A stretch of DNA of 9,123 bases from CAYHOI01 sp964358175 (GTDB lineage Bacteria; Margulisbacteria; Riflemargulisbacteria; GWF2-35-9): assembly GCA_964358175.1 (NCBI GenBank), contig CAYHOI010000078.1, positions 1 through 9,123 of the forward strand, written 5' to 3'. The notes under the pieces are model-generated. The model was not told where the DNA came from. It saw only the letters and a list, made by a program, of their open reading frames with translations, and did not search any database. Positions 1 through 7,484 of this stretch are shown here, one piece after another; position 1 is the stretch's first letter, and each line of letters opens with the position of its first letter. The translations under genes were made by a program, and so were the position numbers.

Positions 1-35
1 ACTGTCTTCGGGAAGATCCCAGGCCGAAAGAAGGC

Positions 36-1985
36 TCACACACGTCCCTCAGCAATTACCTTCACGATATCAGGGTCTGCAAGGGTGCTGGTATCGCCGA
101 AATCTGACAGTTCACCATGGGCGATTTTGCGAAGAATACGTCTCAGGATCTTCCCACTTCTGGTTTTGGGAAGTCCGGGGACGATCTGGATCTTGTCTGG
201 AGCAGCGATGGCTCCGATGACTTTTCTCACTTGAGAAACAAGGTTCTTTTTGAGGCTGTCAGAGGCATCATGTCCATTCTTCAGGATTACATAGGCGTAC
301 AGTGCTTCACCTTTAATACTATGAGGATATCCAACGACAGCAGCTTCAGCGACAGCATCATGACTTACGAGTGCAGACTCTACCTCCGCGGTGCCCAAAC
401 GATGTCCAGAAACATTCACAATATCATCCATACGTCCCAGCAACCAATAATAACCACCTTCATCGAGTTTTGCGCCATCACCGGTCATGTACATGAGTGG
501 AAATCTTGAAAAATAGGTCTCCTTGATGCGCTTGTTCTGGGTATCGCCATAGGTGCCACGAATCATCCCTGGCCAGGGTTTTTCGATGACAAGGTAGCCA
601 CTTTCGCCTACGTTAGCACGTGAGCCATCTTCACGCAGGATCACTGGGACAATTCCAGGGAAGGGAATAGTCGCTGAACCTGGCTTGAGAGGCATAATGC
701 CTGGAAAAGGGGAGATCAAAATTCCACCGGTTTCCGTTTGCCACCAAGTGTCCACAATCGGCAGTTTGGACTGCCCCACCTTCTCAAAGTACCACATCCA
801 GACCTCTGGATTGATCGGCTCTCCAACGGAGCCTAATAATCGTAAGGAAGATAAATCATGCTTTTGTACCCACATATCGCCCTCTTTCATCAGTGCGCGT
901 ATGGCTGTGGGAGCCGTATAGAAGACATTAACTCCATGCTTCTCGATAATGCTCCACAATCTTCCGGGATCAGGGTAGGTGGGAGTCCCTTCAAACATAA
1001 GGCTTGTGGCTCCATTACTGAGGGGGCCATAAATCACATAGCTGTGTCCGGTGACCCAGCCGATATCTGCAGTGCAGAAATGAATATCGATTTCCCGATA
1101 ATCGAAAATCCATTTGTAGGTTAAATGTGTATAGAGCAGATACCCTCCTGTGGTATGGACTACTCCCTTCGGCTTGCCTGTAGAGCCGGATGTGTAGAGA
1201 ATGAATAGAGGATCCTCGGCGTCCATCCACTCGGGTTCGCAGAAATTCTCGATGCAATAGTCGTTGATCTCATTGTGCCACCAGGAATCCCGACCGGATT
1301 TCATGTGAATTTCTGAGTGGGACGAAACATTGACGACGATGACTTTCTTAATTGAAGGACAAAAATGAACGGCTTCATCGACATTTTGTTTCAGAAATAT
1401 TGTCTTTTCGCCCCGCGAAAAGTTGTCAGCCGTGATGAGAAGTTTGGACTCGCAATCGAGAATGCGGTCTTTCAAGGCGTTTGCGCTAAAGCCTGCAAAC
1501 ACAACGCTATGAATGGCACCTATTCTGGCACAGGCCATCATGGCAATTGCCAATTCACCAATCATGGGTAGATAAATCGTAACTCGATCTCCCTTACGAA
1601 TTCCGTGTTTTTTTAGAACATTTGCGAAACGATTGACCTTATAGTACAGCTGCTGATAGGTATAAGTCTGACTCGAGGACTCGGATTCGCAAATCAACGC
1701 AGCTTTATTGCGGCGTGAAGATTTAACGTGCCGATCCAAGCAGTTGTAAGAAACATTGAGCTTGCCCCCTTTGAACCAAGAGACCTTTGGGACACTCAAA
1801 TCGCTCTCCAGAACAGTGTCCCAGCTTTTAAACCAGTCAATATTCTCTTGGGCCATGTCTGCCCAAAAGGCTTCGGGATTTTCCGTGGAGCGCTTATACA
1901 AGGCATGATAGGTCTTCATGCTGTCGATCTGTGCGTTCTCAAAGCCGCTAAAGGTTTGGGTGGGGATAATGTCTGGGGTGCCCAT
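36..1985 (-). CDS. acs: Acetyl-CoA synthetase, AMP-forming
   Basis: This enzyme activates acetate to acetyl-CoA via acetyl-AMP, using ATP and CoA in the cytoplasm. The 649-residue product is full length for the family (E. coli Acs has 652) and resembles it along its whole length. Visible motifs are the phosphate-binding loop YTSGSTGKPKG (264-274), the acetate/ATP pocket DTWWQTETGG (412-421) with the tryptophan pair that restricts the substrate to acetate, the hinge region MTGDGAKLDEGGYYW followed by GRMDDIVNVSGHRLG, and the C-terminal PKTRSGK with catalytic Lys612. That lysine is the residue reversibly acetylated in well-studied Acs proteins. I chose the ATG at 1985 because the N-terminus lines up with the family and a promoter lies directly upstream; an internal Met23 is a weaker alternative. 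No Shine-Dalgarno is visible. It is transcribed away from the SLBB gene and shares no operon. Function is near certain. Confidence 0.97.
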   Translation of the reverse strand: MGTPDIIPTQTFSGFENAQIDSMKTYHALYKRSTENPEAFWADMAQENIDWFKSWDTVLESDLSVPKVSWFKGGKLNVSYNCLDRHVKSSRRNKAALICESESSSQTYTYQQLYYKVNRFANVLKKHGIRKGDRVTIYLPMIGELAIAMMACARIGAIHSVVFAGFSANALKDRILDCESKLLITADNFSRGEKTIFLKQNVDEAVHFCPSIKKVIVVNVSSHSEIHMKSGRDSWWHNEINDYCIENFCEPEWMDAEDPLFILYTSGSTGKPKGVVHTTGGYLLYTHLTYKWIFDYREIDIHFCTADIGWVTGHSYVIYGPLSNGATSLMFEGTPTYPDPGRLWSIIEKHGVNVFYTAPTAIRALMKEGDMWVQKHDLSSLRLLGSVGEPINPEVWMWYFEKVGQSKLPIVDTWWQTETGGILISPFPGIMPLKPGSATIPFPGIVPVILREDGSRANVGESGYLVIEKPWPGMIRGTYGDTQNKRIKETYFSRFPLMYMTGDGAKLDEGGYYWLLGRMDDIVNVSGHRLGTAEVESALVSHDAVAEAAVVGYPHSIKGEALYAYVILKNGHDASDSLKKNLVSQVRKVIGAIAAPDKIQIVPGLPKTRSGKILRRILRKIAHGELSDFGDTSTLADPDIVKVIAEGRV

Positions 1986-1995
1986 GTTCTATGCT

Positions 1996-2025
1996 ATTTT
2001 AACGTGATTGTTGGTCTATTGGCAA
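1996..2025 (-). promoter_or_regulatory. Predicted acs promoter, near-leaderless
   Basis: Read on the minus strand, TTGCCA (2025-2020) is followed by an 18-bp spacer and TAAAAT (2001-1996). Only 10 nt separate the -10 box from the ATG at 1985. Transcription would start about 3-5 nt before the start codon, so the mRNA would be almost leaderless. This fits the missing Shine-Dalgarno. It is a motif match only. Confidence 0.5.
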
Positions 2026-2189
2026 CGTTATCGCAACCCTGAGCCCAGGAAAGCGTATTTAGAGTTTTACAATTAGTTAGGCGCTGGAGACATGAGTAGC
2101 TCGACTGAACTGTGGAGTATTCCTCAAGTCAGACGGACTCTCAGCAATTAGTGATTTAAGGAGACAAGATTCATAATAGAACGTTCAAG

Positions 2190-2214
2190 CCGAAACCCAA
2201 TTCGGTCGACGTAA
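2190..2214 (+). repeat. REP-like hairpin, diverged copy of the ATTCGGTCGAAGTATA repeat
   Basis: CCGAA (2190-2194) pairs with TTCGG (2201-2205) around a 6-nt loop. The right part, ATTCGGTCGACGTAAA from 2200, matches the 16-bp repeat at 4639-4654 and 8948-8963 at 14 of 16 positions in the same orientation. It is probably an old copy of a dispersed intergenic repeat. Confidence 0.45.
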
Positions 2215-2291
2215 ACGAAACAAGCCAAAATAGATCCCCAGAGTATCGGGAAATTTTATGCATTTTGGGAATGTTCCATCTCCCCGTTTTA

Positions 2292-2300
2292 TGCTAAAAT
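2292..2300 (+). promoter_or_regulatory. Predicted extended -10 promoter of the SLBB gene
   Basis: TGCTAAAAT fits an extended -10 element (TGn plus a TATAAT-like hexamer), a class that tolerates a poor -35; no good -35 is visible. Transcription would begin near 2307, about 5 nt before the ATG at 2312. It would exclude the upstream ATGs at 2258 and 2291. This supports 2312 as the true start. Confidence 0.4.
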
Positions 2301-2311
2301 TCCGGCTTGTA

Positions 2312-4594
2312 ATGAATAAATTTATCCTATTTTTCTGTCTTTTCGCCTCTGTGTTATTTGCCGCTAGTCCTCAACAAGCCATAGATATTGCCCGATCAAG
2401 GGGGATGTCAGATTCAGATATTCGAAAAGCGGCTCAGGATTATGTTGCAGAACCCATTCTGAATCCTGAGGTTCCTGCCCCAGCTCAGGATCAAAATCAA
2501 AATTCAGCAGGCGTGAAATCTAAAGCAAAAAAAACTTCAGATGAGACCCTCCTCTCTCCTGAAGCATTAACCGTCAGGAATTCCCAGGTCAGGTCTCTTA
2601 TTGAAACACGATTTCCAGCGGGACTTTCTCAGTTTGGATATGATAATTTCCGAGCAGTTGCAGTTAGCTTTATCCCTTTAAAAAATGCTTCTGTTGGTTC
2701 TGATTATGTTTTAGGAGCTGGAGATCAGATTAACGTGAATATGTGGGGAACGATGCAGCAAAGCTTTTATTTTGATGTGGACACGGATGGGAATGTTTAT
2801 TTGCCGAAAATAGGACGTTTTTCTGTAGCTGGAATGACCATCGGGCAAGCAAAAATCGAAATTCAGCATTTATTCGAGAAAAATTTTGCGAATTTTTATT
2901 TAGATATTACCTTGGGCAAGCTAAAAACCATAGAAGTTTTTGTATTGGGAGAGGTCACCTTACCCGGTAGGTATAATCTCAACTCTTTATCCACTGTTTT
3001 GTACGCCTTGTATTCTGCGGGGGGACCCACCAAAGCAGGTTCTCTGCGAAAGATTCAGATCATTCGGGATCAAAGATTATATAAAACGGTTGATTTATAT
3101 GATCTTCTTTTGAATGGGGATAAAACATGTGACTCGCTCCTGAAAAAGGGTGATACGGTTTTTGTCCCAAAAATTGGAGAAGTGGTGGCTATTCAGGGAG
3201 ACGTAAAGTCACCAGGTATTTTTGAAATTACGGAGGGAACTAATCTCTACGACTTGGTTGCGATGGCTGGTAAATTTACACGAACCACCTATATCAAGGA
3301 GATGAATCTGATTCAGAAAGACAATCTCTCAGACACCCTGAGACTTCGCTCATTATCTTTTAAGTCTATTGATGATTTCATAACGCTAGCTAAAAAAGTT
3401 GACTTATCAGATGGTGATGTCCTTGAAATCAAATCAACTGGGGGGAAACTTGATAACTGGGTAAAAATCAAAGGAAATATCCGATTCCCTGGTATGTATG
3501 ATTATTCTAGAGCCAGCAACGTAGATAAACTCATGAAGCTGGCAGGAGGTACTCTCGACCCTGTTTACCATATTGATGTTAGTCGAACGAATGTGACTGG
3601 GGGACACCAGATTCAGGAGGTTCCTGTAAACCAGGATTTATGGGCTAATGTTTTGCTTAGTAAGTTTGATGAAGTGACCGTGTATTCTCAAAAGGAAATG
3701 ATTATCCCCTCAAATGTAATGATCTATGGGATGCTCAAGCACCCCGGGACTTTCCCTTTTGAAGAAGGGTTGACCATCAAGCAGTTGATTGTGAAGTGTG
3801 GTGGCTTAAGTGTCGAGCAAGATAAACTTGTGGATATAACGATTGCTCGTGTTACAGAGGCTGGTCTGACAGAGATTCAGCTTGTTTCTGAAAACACACA
3901 TGTTTTAGCCGATGATCAGATCTTTGTCTCAGCCAAAGCGGCAAATAAAATTGAGGGAACTATTACGCTTGAGGGAGAATTTGTCCGACCTGGGGTCTAT
4001 CCCGTTGTCAGAGGGGAAACCTATTTGCAATTGATTGAAAGAGTGGGTGGTTATACGGGTAGAGCCTTTCTTCCTGGTGTGGCGATATATCGCAAAATCC
4101 CAGAGGATAAATTAGTACCCGCTTTGAGTAAAGAAAGTGGAATGGTCTCTTCTAGCTATATGGAGTCCATTATTAGCATGGCCGATTTTACGCGACTGCG
4201 AATTAATCTATCCAAAGTAAATGAGAATCAAGAGAATGATTTCCCTTTATTGAACGGGGATCGTATTGTTGCTGATTTGATGCCGCATGAAGTAAAAGTA
4301 GTCGGAGCCGTTTATAATCAGGGACTCTTTCTCTACGAGCCCAACAAAACGTTAGGCTATTATCTCATGAAAGCGGGAAACTTCCGAAAAGACGCCGACC
4401 CCGCAGAAATGTTTATTGCGCATGTGGATGGAACCGTTTCTCGGACTTCGGATCAGGGATATCCCATAGCCGTTGGAGACAGTATTGGTATTCCCGTTCG
4501 GGAGATTCGTGAAGTTGACTGGCTGAAGTCTCTCTTAGACTGGACCCAAGTTATTTTTAATGTTGCTACGGTTTGGAAAGTGGTTTTTGGATAA
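2312..4594 (+). CDS. SLBB-domain polysaccharide export protein (Wza-like)
   Basis: Probable outer-membrane/periplasmic channel component for capsule or exopolysaccharide export. I start it at 2312 because this gives a compact signal peptide (MNKFILFFCLFASVLFA, then AS), whereas the longest reading frame from 2258 adds 18 poorly explained residues. There is no lipobox, unlike E. coli Wza. Numbered from the 2258 frame, the order is: signal peptide 19-35, a short helical region, a low-complexity linker (70-95), a Poly_export/Wza domain (about 148-222, containing VLGAGDQINVNMWG), then six SLBB-type repeats beginning near 225, 308, 400, 485, 568 and 678. Each of the first five shows a G-x(2-4)-PG-x-[YF] signature; the last has NQG in place of xPG. 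The C-terminal segment (about 753-778), rich in W, L, V and F, could be the helix that forms the outer-membrane pore in Wza. At 760 residues it is about twice the size of Wza. No glycosyltransferase, Wzc or flippase gene is adjacent, so the exported polymer is unknown. Confidence 0.88.
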   Translation: MNKFILFFCLFASVLFAASPQQAIDIARSRGMSDSDIRKAAQDYVAEPILNPEVPAPAQDQNQNSAGVKSKAKKTSDETLLSPEALTVRNSQVRSLIETRFPAGLSQFGYDNFRAVAVSFIPLKNASVGSDYVLGAGDQINVNMWGTMQQSFYFDVDTDGNVYLPKIGRFSVAGMTIGQAKIEIQHLFEKNFANFYLDITLGKLKTIEVFVLGEVTLPGRYNLNSLSTVLYALYSAGGPTKAGSLRKIQIIRDQRLYKTVDLYDLLLNGDKTCDSLLKKGDTVFVPKIGEVVAIQGDVKSPGIFEITEGTNLYDLVAMAGKFTRTTYIKEMNLIQKDNLSDTLRLRSLSFKSIDDFITLAKKVDLSDGDVLEIKSTGGKLDNWVKIKGNIRFPGMYDYSRASNVDKLMKLAGGTLDPVYHIDVSRTNVTGGHQIQEVPVNQDLWANVLLSKFDEVTVYSQKEMIIPSNVMIYGMLKHPGTFPFEEGLTIKQLIVKCGGLSVEQDKLVDITIARVTEAGLTEIQLVSENTHVLADDQIFVSAKAANKIEGTITLEGEFVRPGVYPVVRGETYLQLIERVGGYTGRAFLPGVAIYRKIPEDKLVPALSKESGMVSSSYMESIISMADFTRLRINLSKVNENQENDFPLLNGDRIVADLMPHEVKVVGAVYNQGLFLYEPNKTLGYYLMKAGNFRKDADPAEMFIAHVDGTVSRTSDQGYPIAVGDSIGIPVREIREVDWLKSLLDWTQVIFNVATVWKVVFG

Positions 4595-4608
4595 TAGGAA
4601 ACGGTTCT

Positions 4609-4630
4609 CTGATGATCAAATTCATCAGGG
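4609..4630 (+). terminator. Hairpin just after the SLBB gene, possible terminator
   Basis: CTGATGA (4609-4615) pairs perfectly with TCATCAG (4622-4628) around a 6-nt loop, 14 nt after the stop codon, and can be extended by a G-T pair and a C-G pair. No T-run follows, so a classical intrinsic terminator is not supported. It may only protect the 3' end or be part of a repeat. Confidence 0.3.
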
Positions 4631-4638
4631 CTTTGCCT

Positions 4639-4654
4639 ATTCGGTCGAAGTATA
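4639..4654 (+). repeat. 16-bp repeat ATTCGGTCGAAGTATA, left copy
   Basis: Identical in sequence and orientation to 8948-8963. The two copies lie outside the first and third ATPase genes, so they bracket the three-ATPase block. The short conserved core and a third, degenerate copy near 2200 point to a dispersed REP-like family more than to a dedicated boundary. Confidence 0.6.
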
Positions 4655-4727
4655 TTATGCGTAACTTAAGCGGATTCTGGAAAATACCCCTGCCGATCAG
4701 CGCGTTTATTAAAATATGTATATCGAA

Positions 4728-4756
4728 TTGACAAACTTTAACGATTTGCTTAAAGT
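4728..4756 (+). promoter_or_regulatory. Predicted promoter of ATPase 1, leaderless
   Basis: A perfect -35 TTGACA (4728-4733), a 17-bp spacer and -10 TAAAGT (4751-4756). The ATG at 4763 is seven bases past the end of the -10, exactly where transcription is expected to begin. The mRNA would start at the A of the start codon. No Shine-Dalgarno is present. Confidence 0.65.
4735..4756 (+). promoter_or_regulatory. Inverted repeat over spacer and -10 of the ATPase 1 promoter
   Basis: ACTTTAA (4735-4741) and TTAAAGT (4750-4756) form 7-bp perfect arms with an 8-bp gap. The right arm contains the whole -10 box. Its position suits a repressor site, but arms of this length in AT-rich DNA can arise by chance. 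It is the weakest of the four promoter palindromes. Confidence 0.35.
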
Positions 4757-4762
4757 AGTCCT

Positions 4763-5926
4763 ATGATTGACCGGAAAATTTCACCAGTTTTAAAAAGATT
4801 AGCGTCGCAATATCCCGTTGTAACGGTATCTGGCCCTCGGCAATCGGGCAAAACAACGCTATGTAGGCATATATTTAGTTCCAAGCCTTATGTTTCTCTT
4901 GAAGACATCGAAACTAGACGCTACGCAACAGAAGATCCAAGAGGCTTTTTGTCGCAATTTCGGGATGGAGCAATTATCGACGAGGTACAGCGTTGTCCCG
5001 ATTTATTTTCTTATATTCAAACGATTGTGGATGATAAGAAAATTAATGGAATCTATATTCTTACGGGTAGTCAACAATTTGACACGATGCAAAAGATCAC
5101 GCAATCACTTGCAGGAAGAACGGCGATATTAAAGTTATTGCCATTTCAGTACAGTGAAGTTTATGAAAAGTATAAATTTAATACTTTAAATGAACTTTTA
5201 TACACAGGATTGTATCCCCGAATATATGACCAAAATATTAATGCTACTGAAGCAATGCGATTTTATATAAACACCTATGTTGAGCGTGATGTGCGACAGT
5301 TGATAAATGTAAAGGATATAACTTTATTTGAGGTGTTCTTAAAGCTGTTGGCTGGTAGGAGTGGGCAAATATTAAATACGAACAGTCTTGGGAATGAATG
5401 TGGGGTTAGCCATAATACGATTAGAAGTTGGATATCTGTTTTAGAAGCAAGTTATATCCTGAAAATTGTTCATCCCTATTATAAAAATATTAATAAGCGA
5501 TTAGTGAAAAATCCTAAGATATTTTTTTTAGATACAGGGTTGATGTGTTTTTTGCTAAATATATACAGTGCCGATCAAGTAGCTTCTCATCCTTTACGGG
5601 GATCGATATATGAGACCTATGTTTTCTCGGAACTGTTGAAGCAACATTACAATCAATCAATTCCTGATAATATATATTTTCTTAGAGATCATCAGGGAAA
5701 TGAAGTGGATTTCTTGCTCGAGAAAGCTGAGAATGTGGATCTTATCGAGGTGAAATCTTCAGCTACGTTTAATGATAATTTTCTTTCAGGAATAAAATAC
5801 TTTGAAAAAATATATGGTAAGCAGCCCCGTAAAACGATAGTTTATGGTGGAGAAAAAGAGAAATTTGATTACAAAGAAGTAGCCGTCATGAATTGGGAAG
5901 GGTTAAGAGACCTCATAAGTCTCTAA
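4763..5926 (+). CDS. AAA_14/DUF4143 family ATPase with PD-(D/E)XK-like C-terminus (ATPase 1)
   Basis: This 387-residue protein has the standard layout of the family. The N-terminal P-loop domain shows Walker A GPRQSGKTT (24-32), Walker B AIIDEVQ (70-76) and a sensor-like ILTGSQQ (99-105). A DUF4143 region follows, with a helix-turn-helix-like stretch (about 206-232, ECGVSHNTIRSWISVLE) and the family signature FFLDTGL. The C-terminal domain carries a Glu in helix GSIYETYV (E284), then D316 in NEVDF and E329/K331 in LIEVKSS, which together match a PD-(D/E)XK nuclease core. Family members are common in bacteria and archaea, often many per genome, and their cellular role is not established; DNA handling or defence is inferred only. 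It starts leaderless behind its own promoter and is not coupled to the SLBB gene. It is more AT-rich than acs. Confidence 0.9.
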   Translation: MIDRKISPVLKRLASQYPVVTVSGPRQSGKTTLCRHIFSSKPYVSLEDIETRRYATEDPRGFLSQFRDGAIIDEVQRCPDLFSYIQTIVDDKKINGIYILTGSQQFDTMQKITQSLAGRTAILKLLPFQYSEVYEKYKFNTLNELLYTGLYPRIYDQNINATEAMRFYINTYVERDVRQLINVKDITLFEVFLKLLAGRSGQILNTNSLGNECGVSHNTIRSWISVLEASYILKIVHPYYKNINKRLVKNPKIFFLDTGLMCFLLNIYSADQVASHPLRGSIYETYVFSELLKQHYNQSIPDNIYFLRDHQGNEVDFLLEKAENVDLIEVKSSATFNDNFLSGIKYFEKIYGKQPRKTIVYGGEKEKFDYKEVAVMNWEGLRDLISL

Positions 5927-5942
5927 TGGTAAATATTGTGCA

Positions 5943-6019
5943 GGGTAATTCATAAATGTGTGGCATAGCCCAGCAATTCTAATTATGAAATTTACTGCTT
6001 GCTTTCCAATGAATTACCC
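5943..6019 (+). repeat. 77-bp element bounded by 11-bp perfect inverted repeats
   Basis: GGGTAATTCAT (5943-5953) and ATGAATTACCC (6009-6019) are perfect reverse complements, 55 bp apart, located between ATPase 1 and the relic. It could be a miniature inverted-repeat element or a REP pair. No flanking target duplication and no transposase gene are visible, so the mobile nature is unproven. Confidence 0.5.
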
Positions 6020-6039
6020 CGCCACAAGCCGCGGGGAAT
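6013..6039 (+). repeat. GC-rich hairpin CCCCGC...GCGGGG
   Basis: CCCCGC (6017-6022) pairs with GCGGGG (6031-6036) around an 8-nt loop, and ATT (6013-6015) pairs with AAT (6037-6039) across a single bulged A. It is markedly GC-rich for its surroundings and reuses the right arm of the 77-bp inverted repeat, so two alternative folds compete. The form resembles a REP palindrome. No T-run follows. Confidence 0.5.
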
Positions 6040-6067
6040 ATGACCCGCAGTGATTCAAAATATTCGC

Positions 6068-6220
6068 ATGTATGTAAGCCGAAAAGCAGAAGAGTATTTT
6101 AATCTAATACGGCAGCAGTTTCCTGTTGTTATCGTCACGGGGCCTCGTCAATCTGGGAAGACAACGTTTGTTAAACATCTTCCCATGCAAACTCCATATC
6201 GTCGTCTAATATGGAGTTGA
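6068..6220 (+). pseudogene. Truncated DUF4143-type ATPase relic (N-terminal 50 codons)
   Basis: Starting at ATG 6068, 50 codons encode an N-terminus that lines up with ATPase 1: a basic start (MYVSRKAEEYF), then FPVVIVTGPRQSGKTTF with an intact Walker A at residues 25-33, then KHL and TPY. After TPY (about residue 44) similarity stops. The frame ends at TGA 6218-6220, where ATPase 1 would continue with its SLED motif, Walker B and everything after it. There is no Walker B, DUF4143 or nuclease part, so it cannot be a working ATPase. The point where similarity ends falls at the left arm of the inverted repeat at 6190-6218, and the stop codon overlaps the -35 of the next gene. I see no matching 3' remnant after ATPase 2. 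A weak promoter-like pair (TATGAC 6039, TATTCG 6061) precedes it. Confidence 0.75.
6190..6218 (+). promoter_or_regulatory. 10-bp-arm inverted repeat at the ATPase 2 promoter
   Basis: AACTCCATAT (6190-6199) and ATATGGAGTT (6209-6218) are perfect reverse complements with a 9-bp gap. The right arm supplies the TT of the -35 TTGACG. It lies upstream of the predicted transcription start, so it would act as DNA. It also marks the end of the ATPase relic, so it is either an operator, a recombination scar, or both. Confidence 0.55.
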
Positions 6221-6245
6221 CGATTCCATAAAGATTTCGTATTGT
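6217..6245 (+). promoter_or_regulatory. Predicted promoter of ATPase 2, near-leaderless
   Basis: -35 TTGACG (6217-6222), 17-bp spacer, -10 TATTGT (6240-6245), then 10 nt to ATG 6256. The expected start of transcription near 6252 would leave a leader of about 4 nt. The -10 is the poorest of the set; TATCAT at 6245-6250 is an alternative but would need a 22-bp spacer. Confidence 0.5.
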
Positions 6246-6255
6246 ATCATATGAA

Positions 6256-7410
6256 ATGAATGCAATTACGAGAATTATGAGGTTGCCAACTCAAAGCTTT
6301 TTCCTCTTTGGCCCCAGAGGAACGGGCAAGTCAACTCTTTTAAAACAAAGCTTTCCCTCAGCCTTGTATATAGATTTGCTTCTAAATTCTGAGTACATGA
6401 ATTATTTGAACGACCCTGATCGGTTGATTTATTTTGTAAAAGCCAATCCAGAACCCCGTATAATTATTATTGATGAAATCCAGCGTATACCGGCGCTTCT
6501 ACCGGTGGTTCATCATCTTATGGAGGCAGATAAGTCGTTAACGTTTATTCTGACAGGATCAAGTGCTAGAAAGCTCAAAAAAGAAAGTGCTAACTTGTTG
6601 GGAGGTCGTGCAATGCTAAAAAGAATGTATCCTTTCACTGCCTACGAGTTAGGTGCTTTTTTTGATCTAAGTAAGGCGCTCTCACATGGGTTAATTCCTG
6701 TCATTATGAGTTCTGATGATAGTATTCAACAAATGGATGCTTACGTAAGTTTATATCTTAAAGAAGAGATACAAATGGAAGGGCTAACCCGTAATATTGG
6801 TAATTTCAGCCGTTTTCTTGAGGCCATTAGCTTTTCCCATGGAAGTGTTATAAATATTAGCAATATTTCTAGAGAGTGTGCAGTCGAGCGAAAGGTTATT
6901 GAATCTTATATCAATATTCTTGAAGATTTGTTATTAAGTGTGCGTCTTCCTATATTTTCAAAACGAGCGAAGAGGGTTTTAGTGAGTCATCCTAAATTCT
7001 ATTTTTTTGATACCGGGATATATAAAGCATTACGGCCAAGAGGCCCCCTTGATAAGCCGGAAGAAATTGATGGTGCAGGACTTGAGGGACTTGTGCACCA
7101 AAATCTTGCAGCCTATATCGACAATGTACTGCCGAATCACCAGCTATTCTTTTGGCGCACAAAGGCGGGTCTTGAAATTGATTTCATCATTTATGGTGAT
7201 CGAAAATTTCTTGCGATTGAAGTGAAGAACGCCAAAAAGGTCAATTCCTATGATTTGAATGCGTTTAGATCATTTAAAGAAGATTACCCCATGGCGGAAT
7301 GTATCTGTATATACCGGGGAGAGGAAAAGATCTATAGAAATGATGTGCTGTTGATTCCAGCGAAGGACTTTTTAGTGCATATCGACAAGTATTTGATGAA
7401 ACCTGGGTGA
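6256..7410 (+). CDS. AAA_14/DUF4143 family ATPase with PD-(D/E)XK-like C-terminus (ATPase 2)
   Basis: A 384-residue member of a different branch from ATPase 1, opening with the typical LPTQSFFLFGPRGTGKST. Walker A is at 19-27, Walker B IIIIDEIQ at 69-76, and a sensor-like ILTGSS at 98-103. The middle holds a helix-turn-helix-like segment (about 200-228, SRECAVERKVIESYINILE) and the DUF4143 signature FYFFDTGI. The C-terminal domain has E277 in LEGLVHQNL, D309 in GLEIDF and E322/K324 in AIEVKNAK. The D-to-E spacing of 13 equals that in ATPase 1, so the nuclease-like site looks intact. Start 6256 fits the family N-terminus; an overlapping ATG-AAA-TGA at 6251 is probably accidental. It lies 35 bp beyond the relic and has its own promoter. 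The true function of the family is unknown, and nuclease activity is inferred from motifs. Confidence 0.9.
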   Translation: MNAITRIMRLPTQSFFLFGPRGTGKSTLLKQSFPSALYIDLLLNSEYMNYLNDPDRLIYFVKANPEPRIIIIDEIQRIPALLPVVHHLMEADKSLTFILTGSSARKLKKESANLLGGRAMLKRMYPFTAYELGAFFDLSKALSHGLIPVIMSSDDSIQQMDAYVSLYLKEEIQMEGLTRNIGNFSRFLEAISFSHGSVINISNISRECAVERKVIESYINILEDLLLSVRLPIFSKRAKRVLVSHPKFYFFDTGIYKALRPRGPLDKPEEIDGAGLEGLVHQNLAAYIDNVLPNHQLFFWRTKAGLEIDFIIYGDRKFLAIEVKNAKKVNSYDLNAFRSFKEDYPMAECICIYRGEEKIYRNDVLLIPAKDFLVHIDKYLMKPG

Positions 7411-7455
7411 TTCGACGCGGGGAGAAGATGTAAGGAAGGGGGATGATCGTGCTTA

Positions 7456-7484
7456 TTGACTGACTGCACAATTATTCGTATTAT
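7456..7484 (+). promoter_or_regulatory. Predicted promoter of ATPase 3, near-leaderless
   Basis: -35 TTGACT (7456-7461), 17-bp spacer, -10 TATTAT (7479-7484). ATG 7493 is 8 nt beyond, so transcription would start about 2 nt before it. This rules against the longer reading frame from TTG 7484, which would begin inside the -10 box. Confidence 0.6.

Larger units (their letters stand above)
1986..2311. other. Divergent intergenic region between acs and the SLBB gene
   Basis: These roughly 325 bp hold the acs promoter at the left edge, an extended -10 element at the right edge, and a REP-like hairpin near 2190-2212. I see no convincing gene or RNA between them. An AAGGAGA string at 2158-2164 has no start codon at a usable distance. 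A 19-codon ORF at 2092-2151 has GGAG three bases before its ATG but nothing else to recommend it. Confidence 0.6.

Noticed and set aside
1..35. Possible terminator of acs (TTCGG...CCGAA read on the minus strand)
   Set aside because: Only 5 bp of stem with a competing inner pairing and no T-run; the window begins too close to judge.
117..2042. Plus-strand and second minus-strand open frames of 68-130 codons across the acs region
   Set aside because: They lie on or across the acs gene in other frames, have no recognisable motifs, and acs itself is intact with every family motif.
2092..2151. 19-codon ORF with GGAG just before its ATG
   Set aside because: Very short, spacing to the GGAG is too tight, and other genes in this window do not use Shine-Dalgarno sites.
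2158..2164. AAGGAGA, a good Shine-Dalgarno sequence
   Set aside because: No ATG, GTG or TTG opening a useful frame lies at a normal distance downstream.
2258..2311. Upstream starts for the SLBB gene at ATG 2258 or ATG 2291
   Set aside because: A GGGA six bases before 2258 is a point in its favour, but the added residues spoil a compact signal peptide and the extended -10 at 2292-2300 would lie inside the coding region.
6251..6259. ATG-AAA-TGA minimal ORF overlapping the ATPase 2 start
   Set aside because: Likely a chance product of the AT-rich start region; nothing else suggests translational coupling.
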